DNA of 64,000 nt from Actinomycetospora corticicola (GCF_013409505.1 NZ_JACCBN010000001.1:1736001-1800000); one strand, 5' to 3'; positions 1 through 8,790 are shown, numbered from the stretch's first letter. Notes: a model not told the origin generated them from the letters alone. Numbers and translations are program-made.

Positions 1-525
1 CAGCGCGAGTACCACCAGCGCGCCGTCGAGCACGTCGCGCGCCGGGGGAGCGACCCGGTGACCGACCGCGTGCTCGAGCTCTGGGGCCGCACCCTCGACG
101 CCGTCGAGCGCCAGGACCTCACCCTCATCGACCGCGAGATCGACTGGGCGATCAAGCACAAGCTCGTCGAGCGGTACCGCAAGCGGGGCGACCTGGGCCT
201 GTCCAGCCCGCGCATCGCGCAGCTCGACCTCGCCTACCACGACATCCGACGCGGCCGCGGCGTGTTCGACCTGCTGCAGCGCAAGGACCTGGTCGACCGG
301 GTCACCGACGACGGCGAGATCGAGGCGGCGAAGGACACCCCGCCGCAGACCACCCGCGCGAAGCTCCGCGGGGACTTCATCGCGGCGGCGCAGAACGCCG
401 GACGTGATTTCACCGTGGACTGGGTCCACCTCAAACTGAACGACCAGGCCCAACGAACCGTCCTGTGCAAGGACCCGTTCCGGGCGGTGGACGAACGGGT
501 GGACCGGCTGATCGCCACGCTGTGA
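1..525 (+). CDS. pafA: Pup--protein ligase PafA, C-terminal part (5' end outside window)
   Basis: The reading frame is open from base 1 and gives the last 174 residues of a protein whose family is about 450 long. PafA joins the C-terminal glutamate of Pup to substrate lysines for proteasomal degradation. The segment carries the typical C-terminal pattern: [33 protein letters not shown], and the ending [17 protein letters not shown]. The following genes pafB and pafC support PafA over the related deamidase Dop, since this neighbourhood is common in actinobacteria. The catalytic N-terminal domain is not visible. A 100-base gap with no clear terminator separates it from the kinase gene. Confidence 0.9.
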   Translation, partial: QREYHQRAVEHVARRGSDPVTDRVLELWGRTLDAVERQDLTLIDREIDWAIKHKLVERYRKRGDLGLSSPRIAQLDLAYHDIRRGRGVFDLLQRKDLVDRVTDDGEIEAAKDTPPQTTRAKLRGDFIAAAQNAGRDFTVDWVHLKLNDQAQRTVLCKDPFRAVDERVDRLIATL

Positions 526-625
526 CCGACGCTGTCGCGTCGATCACGTCTCGGCCCGGCCGGTCCGTGGACAACCCCCACCCGGCATTTCTCACCGACC
601 GAGGACGAGGACGGCCACGACAGCC

Positions 626-2395
626 ATGGATGAGCCCGCACCCCACGACCGCACGTCGCGGGTGAGCGCCGACCGCCAGCCGAGCACCCTGCACGACCGC
701 GACCCGGTCACCCCCGACCCGCAGGTCGAGGGCACGGTGCTCGCCGGGCGGTACCGTGTGGGCGAGTGCCTGGGTGCCGGGGCGATGGGCGTCGTGTGGT
801 CGGCGTGGGACCGCCGACTGCGGCGGACGGTCGCGGTGAAGCAGCTGACGCCGCCGCGGGACGGCGACGAGGCCGAGCTGCGGGCCGCCCGGGCCCGGGC
901 GATGCGCGAGGGCCGGATCGCCGGCCGGGTCGTGCACGCGCGGGCGATCGCCGTGTTCGACGTCGTCATGCACGACTCCATGCCCTGGATCGTCATGGAG
1001 TACCTGCCGTCCCGGTCGCTCGCGGCGGTCCTCGCCGAGCGTGGGCCGCTGCCGCCGACCGAGGTCGCGCGGATCGGCGCGCAGATCGCCGACGCCCTCT
1101 CGGCGGTGCACGAGGCGGGCATCGTCCACGGCGACGTGAAGCCCGGCAACGTGCTGATCACCGATGACGGCATCGCCAAGCTGACCGACTTCGGGGTCTC
1201 CCGGGCGTCGTGGGACACCACGGCGACCGGCGGCGGGCTGGTCGCGGGCACCCCCGGCTACTTCGCCCCCGAGGTCGCCCGCGGCGGCGACCCGACCCCG
1301 GCCTCCGACGTGTTCTCCCTCGGCGCGACGCTCTACGCCGCCGTCGAGAACGAGCTGGTCTGCGGCCGCCTCGACAACACCCTCGCCGTGCTGCACGCGA
1401 TGGCCGAGGGGCGGCTGCGCCCCGCGACGCGGGCCGGCGTCCTGGGCCGCCCGCTCTCGGCCATGCTGCGTCTCGAGGCCCGCCACCGGCCCGACACGGC
1501 CCTGCTGCGTTCCGCGCTGGAGGCCCGCGCGGCCCTGGCCGCGGCCGACTCGGCCCTCCCGGCGCCCGCGGTGACCCCGCCCGGCCCCGTCCCGACGCCC
1601 GAGGAGCCCGGCGACCCCTCGACCGCCGACGTCGGCGGCCGCCGGCCCGTCGTGGCCGGCCCCCCGACCTCCCCGGACGCGAGCGGCCCCGCACCGCACG
1701 ACCGGTCCGCCCGCGCGTCCGACGAGGGGACCGGTGACGGCTGGTTCCCGCTGGCGCCCGTGACCGGCACCGCGACGGCACCGTCGACCCGCGCTGCCGG
1801 CCGCCGTCGTCGGCGGGTGCTCGCGGTCGTCGCGGCGTCCGCGGTGGTGCTCGCCGCCGGGGTCGGCGCCGCCCTGGCCGCCGCCGACCGGCCGGGCACG
1901 ACGCCGCGCCCCGCGATCGCCGCGCCCGCCACCGCCCCGACGACCACCGAGGACGCGCCGGTCACGGCGCCGAGCACGGAGACCGTGCCGCCGGTGGCGG
2001 GTGCACCGCTCTCGCCGGGCAGCCCGACGACGGCGGAGGCGCTGCCTCCGGACGGCGACCCCGACGCCCCCGTCACCGAGGAGGACACCCGCGCCACGGT
2101 CACCGCGTACTACGCGAGCCTGCCCGGGGACATCCCCGGGGCGTGGGCGCTGCTCTCCGGCGACGCCCGCCAGGCCTCCGGGGGCTACGGCGGCTACCAG
2201 CGGTTCTGGAGCGGGATCACGTCGGTGAGCGCGGGCGACGTGCAGGTCGAGGGCACCTCGGCCCGCGCGGTCCTGGAGTTCACGACGTCGAGCGGACGCA
2301 TGACCCGCGAGACCTACAGCTTCGAGGTCGACCGCAACGACCAGGGCGGGCTGGAGATCCGCTCGGCGGCACGGGGCGGCGCCGACTCCGCGTAG
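626..2395 (+). CDS. Transmembrane serine/threonine protein kinase (PknB family) with extracellular NTF2-like domain
   Basis: A 589-residue receptor-type kinase. The kinase domain covers about residues 40-285. It has a glycine loop GAGAMGVVW, the ATP lysine in VAVKQL (K72), a catalytic loop HGDVKPGN, a DFG motif in KLTDFGVSR and GTPGYFAPE. The catalytic loop has HGD instead of HRD, so it is a non-RD kinase that may not need activation-loop phosphorylation. A Pro/Ala/Thr-rich linker follows. One membrane segment lies near residues 395-418 after an RRRRR stretch, which predicts an external C-terminus. The last 110 residues (EEDTRATVTAYYASL onward) resemble the small NTF2-like sensor domains of Pseudonocardiaceae kinases. 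The ATG at 626 is the first in frame and leaves room for a disordered N-terminus. Confidence 0.9.
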   Translation: MDEPAPHDRTSRVSADRQPSTLHDRDPVTPDPQVEGTVLAGRYRVGECLGAGAMGVVWSAWDRRLRRTVAVKQLTPPRDGDEAELRAARARAMREGRIAGRVVHARAIAVFDVVMHDSMPWIVMEYLPSRSLAAVLAERGPLPPTEVARIGAQIADALSAVHEAGIVHGDVKPGNVLITDDGIAKLTDFGVSRASWDTTATGGGLVAGTPGYFAPEVARGGDPTPASDVFSLGATLYAAVENELVCGRLDNTLAVLHAMAEGRLRPATRAGVLGRPLSAMLRLEARHRPDTALLRSALEARAALAAADSALPAPAVTPPGPVPTPEEPGDPSTADVGGRRPVVAGPPTSPDASGPAPHDRSARASDEGTGDGWFPLAPVTGTATAPSTRAAGRRRRRVLAVVAASAVVLAAGVGAALAAADRPGTTPRPAIAAPATAPTTTEDAPVTAPSTETVPPVAGAPLSPGSPTTAEALPPDGDPDAPVTEEDTRATVTAYYASLPGDIPGAWALLSGDARQASGGYGGYQRFWSGITSVSAGDVQVEGTSARAVLEFTTSSGRMTRETYSFEVDRNDQGGLEIRSAARGGADSA

Positions 2396-2455
2396 CCCGC
2401 GCGGCCCGGACGCGCCGGGATGCGGGATGTCGAACACAAGATCGAGCGGCGCACG

Positions 2456-2461
2456 TAGTCT
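2456..2461 (+). promoter_or_regulatory. Putative -10 hexamer (TAGTCT) for leaderless pafB
   Basis: TAGTCT ends 7 nt before the GTG at 2469, which places the transcription start at or next to the start codon. No Shine-Dalgarno sequence precedes the GTG. The in-frame ATG at 2427 lies upstream of this hexamer, so it would not be on such a transcript. Confidence 0.45.
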
Positions 2462-2468
2462 CTGCTGC

Positions 2469-3449
2469 GTGCCACCCGCTCCGACCGCTCGCGCCGAGCG
2501 CCTCGTGAACCTGGTGCTCGCCCTGCTCTCGACGCGCCAGTTCCTGACGGCGGAGCGCATCCGCACCACCGTCGCGGGCTACGAGGAGGCGGCGACCGAC
2601 GAGGCGTTCTACCGGATGCTGGAGCGGGACAAGGCCGAGCTGCGCGAGCTCGGCATCCCGCTGGAGACCGGCAAGCAGTCGATCTTCGACACGGTCGACG
2701 GTTACCGGATCGCCCGCGGGGACTACGAGCTCGCCGCGATCGACCTGGCGCCCGACGAGGCGACCGCGGTCGCCCTGGCCGCCCGCCTCTGGGACTCCCC
2801 GCAGCTCGCCGGGGCGGCTCGGACCGCCGTGACGAAGCTGCGCGCCGCGGGCGTCGAGGTCGACCCGACCGCGGCCTCGGAGGTCCAGCCGCGCGTCCGT
2901 GCCAGCGAGCCCGCGTTCGCGCCGCTGCTGGAGGCCGCCCGGGCCGGTCGCACCGTCACGTTCGCCCACCGCGGTCATCCGGCCTCGCCGGCCCGGACCC
3001 GCACCGTCGAGCCGTGGGGCGTGGTGTCCTACCGCGGCCGCTGGTACCTCGTGGGGCACGACCGGGACCGCGACGACGTCCGCTGCTTCCGCATCTCGCG
3101 CATCGAGGGCGACGTGCGACCGGTCGGCCCCCGCGGCGCGGTGACGCGGCCCGCGGGCGTCGACCTCGTCGACCTCGTGGCCCGCTCGGCCGGACCACCC
3201 CCGGCGTCGGGAACGGCCCGGGTCCGCCTGGTGCCGGGCCGGGCGGCCGGGCTGCGCCGCGCGGGCCGGCCCGATCCGCAGGGCGACCCCGACGTCGTCG
3301 AGCTCGACCTCGCGCGGCTGGAGTCCCTGGCCCGGTGGATCGCCGGGCACGGCCCCGACGCGGTGGTGCTCGAGCCGCCGGAACTGCGCGACGCGGTGAT
3401 CGCGACCCTGCGCGCGAGCGCGGACACCCTCACCGAGGTGCGCTCGTGA
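2469..3449 (+). CDS. pafB: WYL-domain transcriptional activator PafB
   Basis: 326 residues from GTG 2469. It has an N-terminal winged helix (ERLVNLVLALLSTRQFLTAERI, with a DKAELRELGIPL core) and a WYL domain at about residues 140-240, including VSYRGRWYLVGHDRDRDDVRCFRISRI. PafB and PafC form a heterodimeric activator of the LexA-independent mycobacterial DNA-damage response. A WYL domain is known to sense single-stranded DNA in this family. It overlaps pafC by four bases (GTGA) and has the same length, 326 residues, so the two arose by duplication and are probably made in equal amounts. The GTG is preferred to ATG 2427 because of the -10-like hexamer between them and because the family begins near this point. 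Confidence 0.92.
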   Translation: MPPAPTARAERLVNLVLALLSTRQFLTAERIRTTVAGYEEAATDEAFYRMLERDKAELRELGIPLETGKQSIFDTVDGYRIARGDYELAAIDLAPDEATAVALAARLWDSPQLAGAARTAVTKLRAAGVEVDPTAASEVQPRVRASEPAFAPLLEAARAGRTVTFAHRGHPASPARTRTVEPWGVVSYRGRWYLVGHDRDRDDVRCFRISRIEGDVRPVGPRGAVTRPAGVDLVDLVARSAGPPPASGTARVRLVPGRAAGLRRAGRPDPQGDPDVVELDLARLESLARWIAGHGPDAVVLEPPELRDAVIATLRASADTLTEVRS

Positions 3450-4426
3450 GCGCCGAGGGCGTCGCGGAGCGCCTGCCCCGCCTGCTCACGCTGGTCCCGT
3501 GGCTGCTGGCCCGCCCCGGGGTGCCGGTCGCGGAGGCCGCCGCCGAGTTCGGGATCACCGAGGCGCAGCTGCGCCGGGACCTCGAGCTGCTGTGGATGTG
3601 CGGGCTGCCCGGCTACGGGCCGGGGGACCTGGTCGACCTCTCCTTCGAGGGCGACACCGTCACCGTCGTCTACGACGCCGGGCTCTCCCGCCCGCTGCGG
3701 CTCTCGGGGCCCGAGGCCGCCACCCTGGCGGTCGCGCTGCGGGCCCTGGCGGACGCGCCGGGGGTCGCCGACACCGATGCCGTCCACCGCGCCCTCGCGA
3801 AGATCGAGGAGGCGTCGGGACGGACCGACGACCCGTCGTCGGGGACGGTCGCGGTCGGCCTCGGCCGCACGCCGGGCAACGCCCGCGCCGAGGCGACGGT
3901 CCGCGACGCCGTCGCGCGGCACCGGGCGCTGCGTCTGACCTACTACTCGGCCTCGCGGGACGCCGTCGGGCGCCGCGACGTCGACCCGATGCGGCTGATG
4001 ATGGTCGACGGGTCGACGTACCTCGAGGCGTGGTGCCGCCGCGCGGAGGGCGTCCGGATGTTCCGGCTCGACCGGGTGGACGACGCCGAGATCCTCGACG
4101 AGCCCGCCCGGCCGCCGGTGGGCGCGGCACCGCGCGAGGTGCCCGCCGACGCGACCGGCCTGCTCGCGCCCGACGCGGGGCGCCGACTCGCGGCGCTGCG
4201 GCTCGCGCCGGAGGCGCGCTGGGTCGCCGAGTACTACCCCATGGAGGACGTCGTCGCCGACGACGACGGGTCGGCGCGGGTGCGGATGCGCTACGGCGAC
4301 CGGGCCTGGATGGTGCGGCTCCTGCTGGGGCTCGGGGACACCGTCGAGGTGCTGTGGCCCCCGGAGCTCGCCGCCGACCGCGCCGGGCGTGCCCGCGACG
4401 CCCTGGCGGCCTACGGCGTGGACTAG
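3446..4426 (+). CDS. pafC: WYL-domain transcriptional activator PafC
   Basis: 326 residues starting at GTG 3446, which overlaps the pafB stop. The N-terminal helix-turn-helix contains VAEAAAEFGITEAQLRRDLELLW. The WYL domain is at about residues 155-215 (LRLTYYSASRDAVGRRDVDP, then YLEAWCRRAEGVRMFRLDR), followed by a C-terminal extension domain. Together with PafB it forms the DNA-damage-responsive activator described in mycobacteria; both are needed there. Coupling by the GTGA overlap fits a fixed stoichiometry. The reading frame is open far upstream within pafB in the +2 frame, but that part is arginine-rich shadow sequence. Confidence 0.92.
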   Translation: MSAEGVAERLPRLLTLVPWLLARPGVPVAEAAAEFGITEAQLRRDLELLWMCGLPGYGPGDLVDLSFEGDTVTVVYDAGLSRPLRLSGPEAATLAVALRALADAPGVADTDAVHRALAKIEEASGRTDDPSSGTVAVGLGRTPGNARAEATVRDAVARHRALRLTYYSASRDAVGRRDVDPMRLMMVDGSTYLEAWCRRAEGVRMFRLDRVDDAEILDEPARPPVGAAPREVPADATGLLAPDAGRRLAALRLAPEARWVAEYYPMEDVVADDDGSARVRMRYGDRAWMVRLLLGLGDTVEVLWPPELAADRAGRARDALAAYGVD

Positions 4427-4461
4427 GCGAGCGGAGCGACGGGGGAGGGACGCGGTCGCGC

Positions 4462-4467
4462 TAGGGT
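4462..4467 (+). promoter_or_regulatory. Putative -10 hexamer (TAGGGT) before the small membrane protein and tatA
   Basis: TAGGGT lies 6 nt before GTG 4474, the spacing expected for a leaderless message. No ribosome binding site precedes that GTG. Confidence 0.4.
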
Positions 4468-4473
4468 CCGCGG

Positions 4474-4737
4474 GTGGTCGGTCCCATCGTGTGGAGCATC
4501 GTCGCCGTCGTCGTGGCCCTCGTGGCCCTCGCGCTGCTGGTCGGGGGCCTGCTGCGCTCCCTGCGGCGCACCAGCGCGGTCTCGGGGGCGTTGGGGTCCC
4601 TGCTCTCCGACCGGGTCGCTCTGCTGCGCGCCCGGGCGGCCGCGCTCGGCGTCCGGATGGAGCAGCGGAGAACGTCCGATTCGTCCCCGGTACAGTCGGG
4701 GACGACCACGCCGAGCTCGGAGGGGAACCACCCGTGA
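4474..4737 (+). CDS. Small single-pass membrane protein upstream of tatA
   Basis: An 87-residue protein with a GTG start. Residues 5-27 are one strong membrane segment (IVWSIVAVVVALVALALLVG), followed by a basic stretch (RSLRRTS) and a helical cytoplasmic tail. No family was recognised. The stop codon overlaps the tatA GTG (GTGA), so its translation probably drives tatA. The architecture, an N-terminal membrane helix followed by an amphipathic-looking helix, loosely resembles a Tat A/B-type or phage-shock small membrane protein, but there is no direct evidence for a Tat role. The tatA ribosome binding site (GGAGGGG, 4719-4725) lies inside its last codons. Confidence 0.6.
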   Translation: MVGPIVWSIVAVVVALVALALLVGGLLRSLRRTSAVSGALGSLLSDRVALLRARAAALGVRMEQRRTSDSSPVQSGTTTPSSEGNHP

Positions 4738-5000
4738 GCGAATGGATCATCGTCGCCATCGTCGGCGTCGTACTGCTCTTCAGCGCCAAGAAGCTGCCCG
4801 ACATGGCCCGCGGCCTGGGGCAGTCGATGCGCATCTTCAAGGCCGAGACCCGCGGCATGAAGGAGGACGACGAGCGCGCCAAGTCCACCGATAAGGCCCC
4901 GGAGCCCGCGCCGCGGGCGGTCGAGCCCTCCCGGGTCGAGACCCCGGCCGTCGAGAAGCCGCGCGAGACGGTTCCCGACGAGACCCGCACGGCCGACTGA
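4734..5000 (+). CDS. tatA: Sec-independent protein translocase protein TatA
   Basis: 88 residues from GTG 4734, with GGAGGGG ending 8 nt upstream. TatA oligomers form the pore of the twin-arginine pathway, which exports folded proteins. The N-terminal membrane helix (SEWIIVAIVGVVLLFSAKKL) runs straight into the family signature: KKLPDMARGLGQSMRIFKAE, the phenylalanine-containing hinge and amphipathic helix. A charged, proline-rich tail follows. In most actinobacteria tatC comes next; here only 46 bases separate tatA from the helicase gene and contain no tatC. TatC must be encoded elsewhere if the pathway works. Confidence 0.93.
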   Translation: MSEWIIVAIVGVVLLFSAKKLPDMARGLGQSMRIFKAETRGMKEDDERAKSTDKAPEPAPRAVEPSRVETPAVEKPRETVPDETRTAD

Positions 5001-5046
5001 GCGGCTCTCCCAGCGCGCCCCCGCCGATGTGTGACACGGTGGGGGG

Positions 5047-7929
5047 GTGGCCCGCTCTCCCGCCGAGGCCTACGCCGCAGCGCGCACCCGCTCGGCGCAC
5101 CCCGAGCTCGGCACCTTCGTCACGTCCCTGAGCTTCGAGCTCGACGACTTCCAGCGACGCGCCTGTCTCGCGCTGGAGGAGGGACACGGTGTGCTCGTCT
5201 GCGCGCCCACCGGCGCCGGCAAGACCGTCGTCGGTGAGTTCGCGGTCCATCTCGCGCTCGCGCGGGGTCAGAAGTGCTTCTACACGACGCCGATCAAGGC
5301 GCTGTCGAACCAGAAGTACGCCGACCTCGTCGCCCGCCACGGCGCCGACGCCGTCGGCCTGCTGACCGGCGACACGGCCGTGAACGGGTCCGCCCCCGTC
5401 GTCGTGATGACCACCGAGGTCCTCCGCAACATGCTCTACGCGGACTCCCCGGCGCTCGACGGCCTCGCCTACGTGGTGATGGACGAGGTCCACTACCTCG
5501 CCGACCGTTTCCGCGGCGCCGTGTGGGAGGAGGTCATCCTCCACCTCCCGCAGTACGTGCAGATCGCGTCGCTGTCGGCGACCGTGTCCAACGCCGAGGA
5601 GTTCGGCGACTGGCTCGTCGAGGTCCGCGGCGACACCACCGTCGTCGTCGACGAGACCCGGCCGGTGCCGCTGTGGCAGCACATGGTCGTCGGCGGCCGG
5701 ATGTTCGACCTGTTCGCCGAGGAGCGGCGCGGCACGAACGCGCACGAGGTGAAGGTCGACCCCACCCTCGCCAAGGCCGTCGCCGAGGTCGACCGGGACG
5801 GCGGGGGACACCGGCGCGGCCGGTCCGGGCCGCCGCCGCGGGGCGGGCGCGATTCCCGTCGTCGGGACGACCGCGCCTCCGGCCCCGGCCGCGGTGGCCG
5901 CAGCGGCGGGCCGGGCTACCGTCCGCCGTCCCGCGTGGACGTCATCGAACGGCTCGACGCGGCCGGGCTCCTGCCCGCCATCACCTTCATCTTCAGCCGG
6001 GCGGGCTGCGATGCCGCCGTCACGCAGTGCGTGCGCTCGGGGCTGCGGCTGACCGACCGCGACGAGGTGGAGCGCATCCGCGCGGTGGTCGACCGCCGCT
6101 GCGCGGCCCTGCCCGACGCCGACCTCGACGTGCTGGGCTACTGGGAGTGGCGCGAGGGGCTCGAGCGCGGCGTCGCGGCCCACCACGCGGGCATGCTCCC
6201 GGCGTTCAAGGAGACCGTCGAGGAGCTGTTCGTCCAGGGCCTGGTGCGCGCGGTGTTCGCCACCGAGACCCTGGCCCTGGGGATCAACATGCCGGCCCGC
6301 ACCGTCGTGCTGGAGAAGCTGGTCAAGTACAACGGCGAGTCCCACGTCGAGCTGACCCCCGGCGAGTACACCCAGCTCACCGGGCGGGCGGGGCGACGCG
6401 GGATCGACGTCGAGGGCCACGCCGTGGTGCTGTGGACCCCGGGGATGGACCCGGCGCAGGTCGCGGGCCTCGCCTCCACCCGCACCTACCCGCTCCGCTC
6501 GTCCTTCCGGCCCGGCTACAACATGGCCGTCAACCTGGTCGACCGCCTCGGGGTCACCGAGGCGCGGGCGCTGCTGGAGCAGTCCTTCGCCCAGTTCCAG
6601 GCCGACCGGTCCGTGGTGCACCTCGCCAAGCGCGTGGAGCGCAACCGGGAGGCCCTCGAGGGCTACGCCGAGGCGATGGGCGGGTCGGGCGCGGCCGACG
6701 GCGCGGAGGGCTCCTCGGCCGAGGCGTTCGCCGAGTACATGGACCTGCGGCGCCGGCTCTCCGAGCGGGAGAAGCAGCTCGCGAGGGCCGGCCGCTCGCA
6801 GCAGAAGGCGGAGGCGTCGGCCTCGCTCGAGGCCCTGGGGCGCGGCGACGTGATCGCGGTGCCGTCCGGCAAGCGGGCCGGGCTCGCCGTCGTGCTGGAC
6901 CCGGGGGTGGACCGGTCCGGGCGCGGGATGGAACCGCGTCCGCTGGTGCTCACCGAGGACCGGTGGGCCGGTCGGCTCTCCATCGCCGACTTCCCCGACC
7001 CGGTCACCGCGCTCGGCACGATGAAGTTGCCCAAGCGCGTCGACCACAAGGAGCCGCGGGTCCGCCGGGACCTCGCCAATGCGTTGCGCGACACCGGCAT
7101 CGAGGCCCCGGGGCGGTCCCGACGGGGCGGCGGGGCCGCCGAGGACCCCGAGCTCGCGTCGCTGCGCCGCGCCGTGCGGTCCCACCCGTGCCACGGGCGG
7201 GCCGACCGCGAGGACCGGGCGCGCTGGGCCGAGCGGCACGCCCGGCTGTCCCGGGAGACCGAGCAGCTCGAGCAGCGGGTCCGCTCGACCACGCACTCGC
7301 TGGCCCGGAACTTCGACCGCATCCGGGGCCTGCTGACCGAGCGCGGCTACCTCGCGGGAGACGAAGCGCAGCAGAGCTCGACCATGAGGCAGGGCGCGAC
7401 GGGGGAGCAGGAGCTCACGCCCGCCGGGCACCGGCTGTCGCGGCTGTGGGGCGAGTCGGATCTGCTGGTCGCGGAGTGTCTGCGCCACGGGGTGTGGGTC
7501 GGGCTGAAGCCCGCCGAGCTCGCGGCCGTCGCGTCGTCCCTGGTCTACGACTCGCGCCGCGACGACGGCGGCATCCCGCGGGTGCCCGACACCGTCGAGG
7601 GCGCGGTGACCCAGACCGCGCAGCTGTGGACCGACCTGGTCCACGACGAGCGTCGCCACCACCTCGACCGCACCCGGGAGCCCGATCTCGGGTTCGCGTG
7701 GCCGGTGCACCGCTGGGCGCGGGGCGACGCGCTGGCGGTGGTGCTGTCCTCCGCGCGGGCCCACGGGCTGGAGCTGTCGGCGGGCGACTTCGTGCGCTGG
7801 TGCCGGCAGGTGCTCGACCTGCTCGACCAGATCCGCGCCGTCTGCGGCGCCGAGGACCCGGTGGGCCGCGCGGCCGCCGAGGCGGGGCGCGCCATCCGAC
7901 GGGGCGTGGTGGCGGTGGGGGAGACCTGA
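5047..7929 (+). CDS. helY: HelY-type DEAD/DEAH superfamily 2 RNA helicase (Ski2/Mtr4-like)
   Basis: 960 residues from GTG 5047. Helicase core motifs are all visible: Walker A APTGAGKT (K59), TPIKALSNQK (motif Ia), DEVH at 146-149 (motif II), SATVSN (motif III), and GRAGRRG (motif VI) near residue 460. An Arg/Gly-rich insertion sits between the two RecA-like domains (about residues 245-290, codons 5790-5930). A C-terminal region with an rRNA-processing-arch/DSHCT-like part (LWGESDLLVAECLRHGVWVG onward) ends the protein. Members of this family act in RNA processing or decay with exoribonucleases. HelY follows tatA-tatC in Mycobacterium; the same neighbourhood is kept here minus tatC. Confidence 0.9.
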   Translation: MARSPAEAYAAARTRSAHPELGTFVTSLSFELDDFQRRACLALEEGHGVLVCAPTGAGKTVVGEFAVHLALARGQKCFYTTPIKALSNQKYADLVARHGADAVGLLTGDTAVNGSAPVVVMTTEVLRNMLYADSPALDGLAYVVMDEVHYLADRFRGAVWEEVILHLPQYVQIASLSATVSNAEEFGDWLVEVRGDTTVVVDETRPVPLWQHMVVGGRMFDLFAEERRGTNAHEVKVDPTLAKAVAEVDRDGGGHRRGRSGPPPRGGRDSRRRDDRASGPGRGGRSGGPGYRPPSRVDVIERLDAAGLLPAITFIFSRAGCDAAVTQCVRSGLRLTDRDEVERIRAVVDRRCAALPDADLDVLGYWEWREGLERGVAAHHAGMLPAFKETVEELFVQGLVRAVFATETLALGINMPARTVVLEKLVKYNGESHVELTPGEYTQLTGRAGRRGIDVEGHAVVLWTPGMDPAQVAGLASTRTYPLRSSFRPGYNMAVNLVDRLGVTEARALLEQSFAQFQADRSVVHLAKRVERNREALEGYAEAMGGSGAADGAEGSSAEAFAEYMDLRRRLSEREKQLARAGRSQQKAEASASLEALGRGDVIAVPSGKRAGLAVVLDPGVDRSGRGMEPRPLVLTEDRWAGRLSIADFPDPVTALGTMKLPKRVDHKEPRVRRDLANALRDTGIEAPGRSRRGGGAAEDPELASLRRAVRSHPCHGRADREDRARWAERHARLSRETEQLEQRVRSTTHSLARNFDRIRGLLTERGYLAGDEAQQSSTMRQGATGEQELTPAGHRLSRLWGESDLLVAECLRHGVWVGLKPAELAAVASSLVYDSRRDDGGIPRVPDTVEGAVTQTAQLWTDLVHDERRHHLDRTREPDLGFAWPVHRWARGDALAVVLSSARAHGLELSAGDFVRWCRQVLDLLDQIRAVCGAEDPVGRAAAEAGRAIRRGVVAVGET

Positions 7930-7960
7930 CGGGTCCGGTGCCCGTGAGACTCTTCGCGGC

Positions 7961-8701
7961 GTGACCAACACGGCGGGGGAGTCGTCGGCCCGCGAGCCCG
8001 AGGAGGCCGCGGAGCCGGAGACGACCCCGCCGGCGTCGCCGTCGCCCGCATCGTCTCCGTCGTCGGGGGCGGCCCCGCCCCCGGAGCGGTCCGACCCGGC
8101 GGCGCCGGCGACCGAGGCCGCTCCGACCCGGTCGACGGGGGTGCGCTGGGGCGACGGGTCGAGTCCGGGCACCGGTCGGGACGAGGACGCGACCCCGCCG
8201 TCGGGGGTCGTGGCTCCGGTGCCCGTGCGCACCACGGGGGTGGCACCGGTCCCGGCCCCGGGCGCCGCCTGGCCGACCCCGACCCCGACCCCGACCCCGG
8301 GCCCGCCCGGTCCGTGGCAGCAGACCGCGCCCGGGTGGGCGCCCCCTCCGGCACCGGCCCCCGACGCCGCCCGGCGTCGACGGGTCCGACGGATCGTGCT
8401 GGCGGTGGTGCTCGGGGTCGTCGTGCTCGCCGTCGTCGTCGTGGCCCTGCTGGCATTCCTCGTCGGGCCCCGGTTCGCGCGGTACGACGTGCTGGACCGG
8501 GCCGCCGTCGAGCGCGGGGTCACCGAGGTCGTCACGCGCGACTGGAAACGACAGGTCAGCGGCGTGAGCTGTCCCGACGACGAGCGGGTCCGGCCGGGCA
8601 CGACCTTCTCCTGCACGGGCACGGTGGACGGGCGTCCGGTGTCGATCCCCGTGGACGTGGTGGACGGGTCCGGGACGTACGAGGTCGGCCAGCCCCGGTG
8701 A
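7961..8701 (+). CDS. DUF4333 membrane-anchored protein with long Pro/Ser-rich N-terminus
   Basis: 246 residues from GTG 7961. The first 135 residues are acidic then proline-rich low-complexity sequence with a (TP)n run. A basic cluster (RRRRVRR) precedes one membrane helix at about 143-166 (IVLAVVLGVVVLAVVVVALL). The external C-terminal 75 residues match the DUF4333 pattern: an NxxR/K-like segment, VSCPDDERVRPGTTFSCTG with two cysteines likely to form a disulfide, and a short beta-rich end. Function is unknown; the family is common on actinobacterial cell surfaces. It is 31 bases downstream of helY. Confidence 0.75.
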   Translation: MTNTAGESSAREPEEAAEPETTPPASPSPASSPSSGAAPPPERSDPAAPATEAAPTRSTGVRWGDGSSPGTGRDEDATPPSGVVAPVPVRTTGVAPVPAPGAAWPTPTPTPTPGPPGPWQQTAPGWAPPPAPAPDAARRRRVRRIVLAVVLGVVVLAVVVVALLAFLVGPRFARYDVLDRAAVERGVTEVVTRDWKRQVSGVSCPDDERVRPGTTFSCTGTVDGRPVSIPVDVVDGSGTYEVGQPR

Positions 8702-8759
8702 TCGTCGAGCACCCTCGGTGGCCCGGCGCGTCATCGCGCCACCGACGGTGCTCGATGAT
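8701..8759. terminator. Long inverted repeat after the DUF4333 gene
   Basis: 22-base arms at 8701-8722 and 8738-8759 differ at two positions; a second pairing, GGCGCG-TCAT-CGCGCC, is possible in the middle. It begins at the last base of the stop codon of the DUF4333 gene and lies before the next promoter hexamer. It has no U-run, as is usual in GC-rich actinobacteria. A terminator is the simplest reading; a small mobile palindrome is possible. Confidence 0.5.
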
Positions 8760-8784
8760 CATGGTCCGCCGGGCGGCGCTGCTC

Positions 8785-8790
8785 TAGGGT
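8785..8790 (+). promoter_or_regulatory. Putative -10 hexamer (TAGGGT) for leaderless yjbR-like gene
   Basis: TAGGGT lies 8 nt before ATG 8799, with no Shine-Dalgarno sequence between. The spacing fits a transcript starting at the ATG. Confidence 0.45.

Noticed and set aside
4837-8712. A 1291-codon open frame on the minus strand opposite helY
   Set aside because: Its translation is His/Arg/Gly/Pro-rich without domains and lies exactly antisense to a gene with all helicase motifs. High GC with few stop codons produces such shadows.
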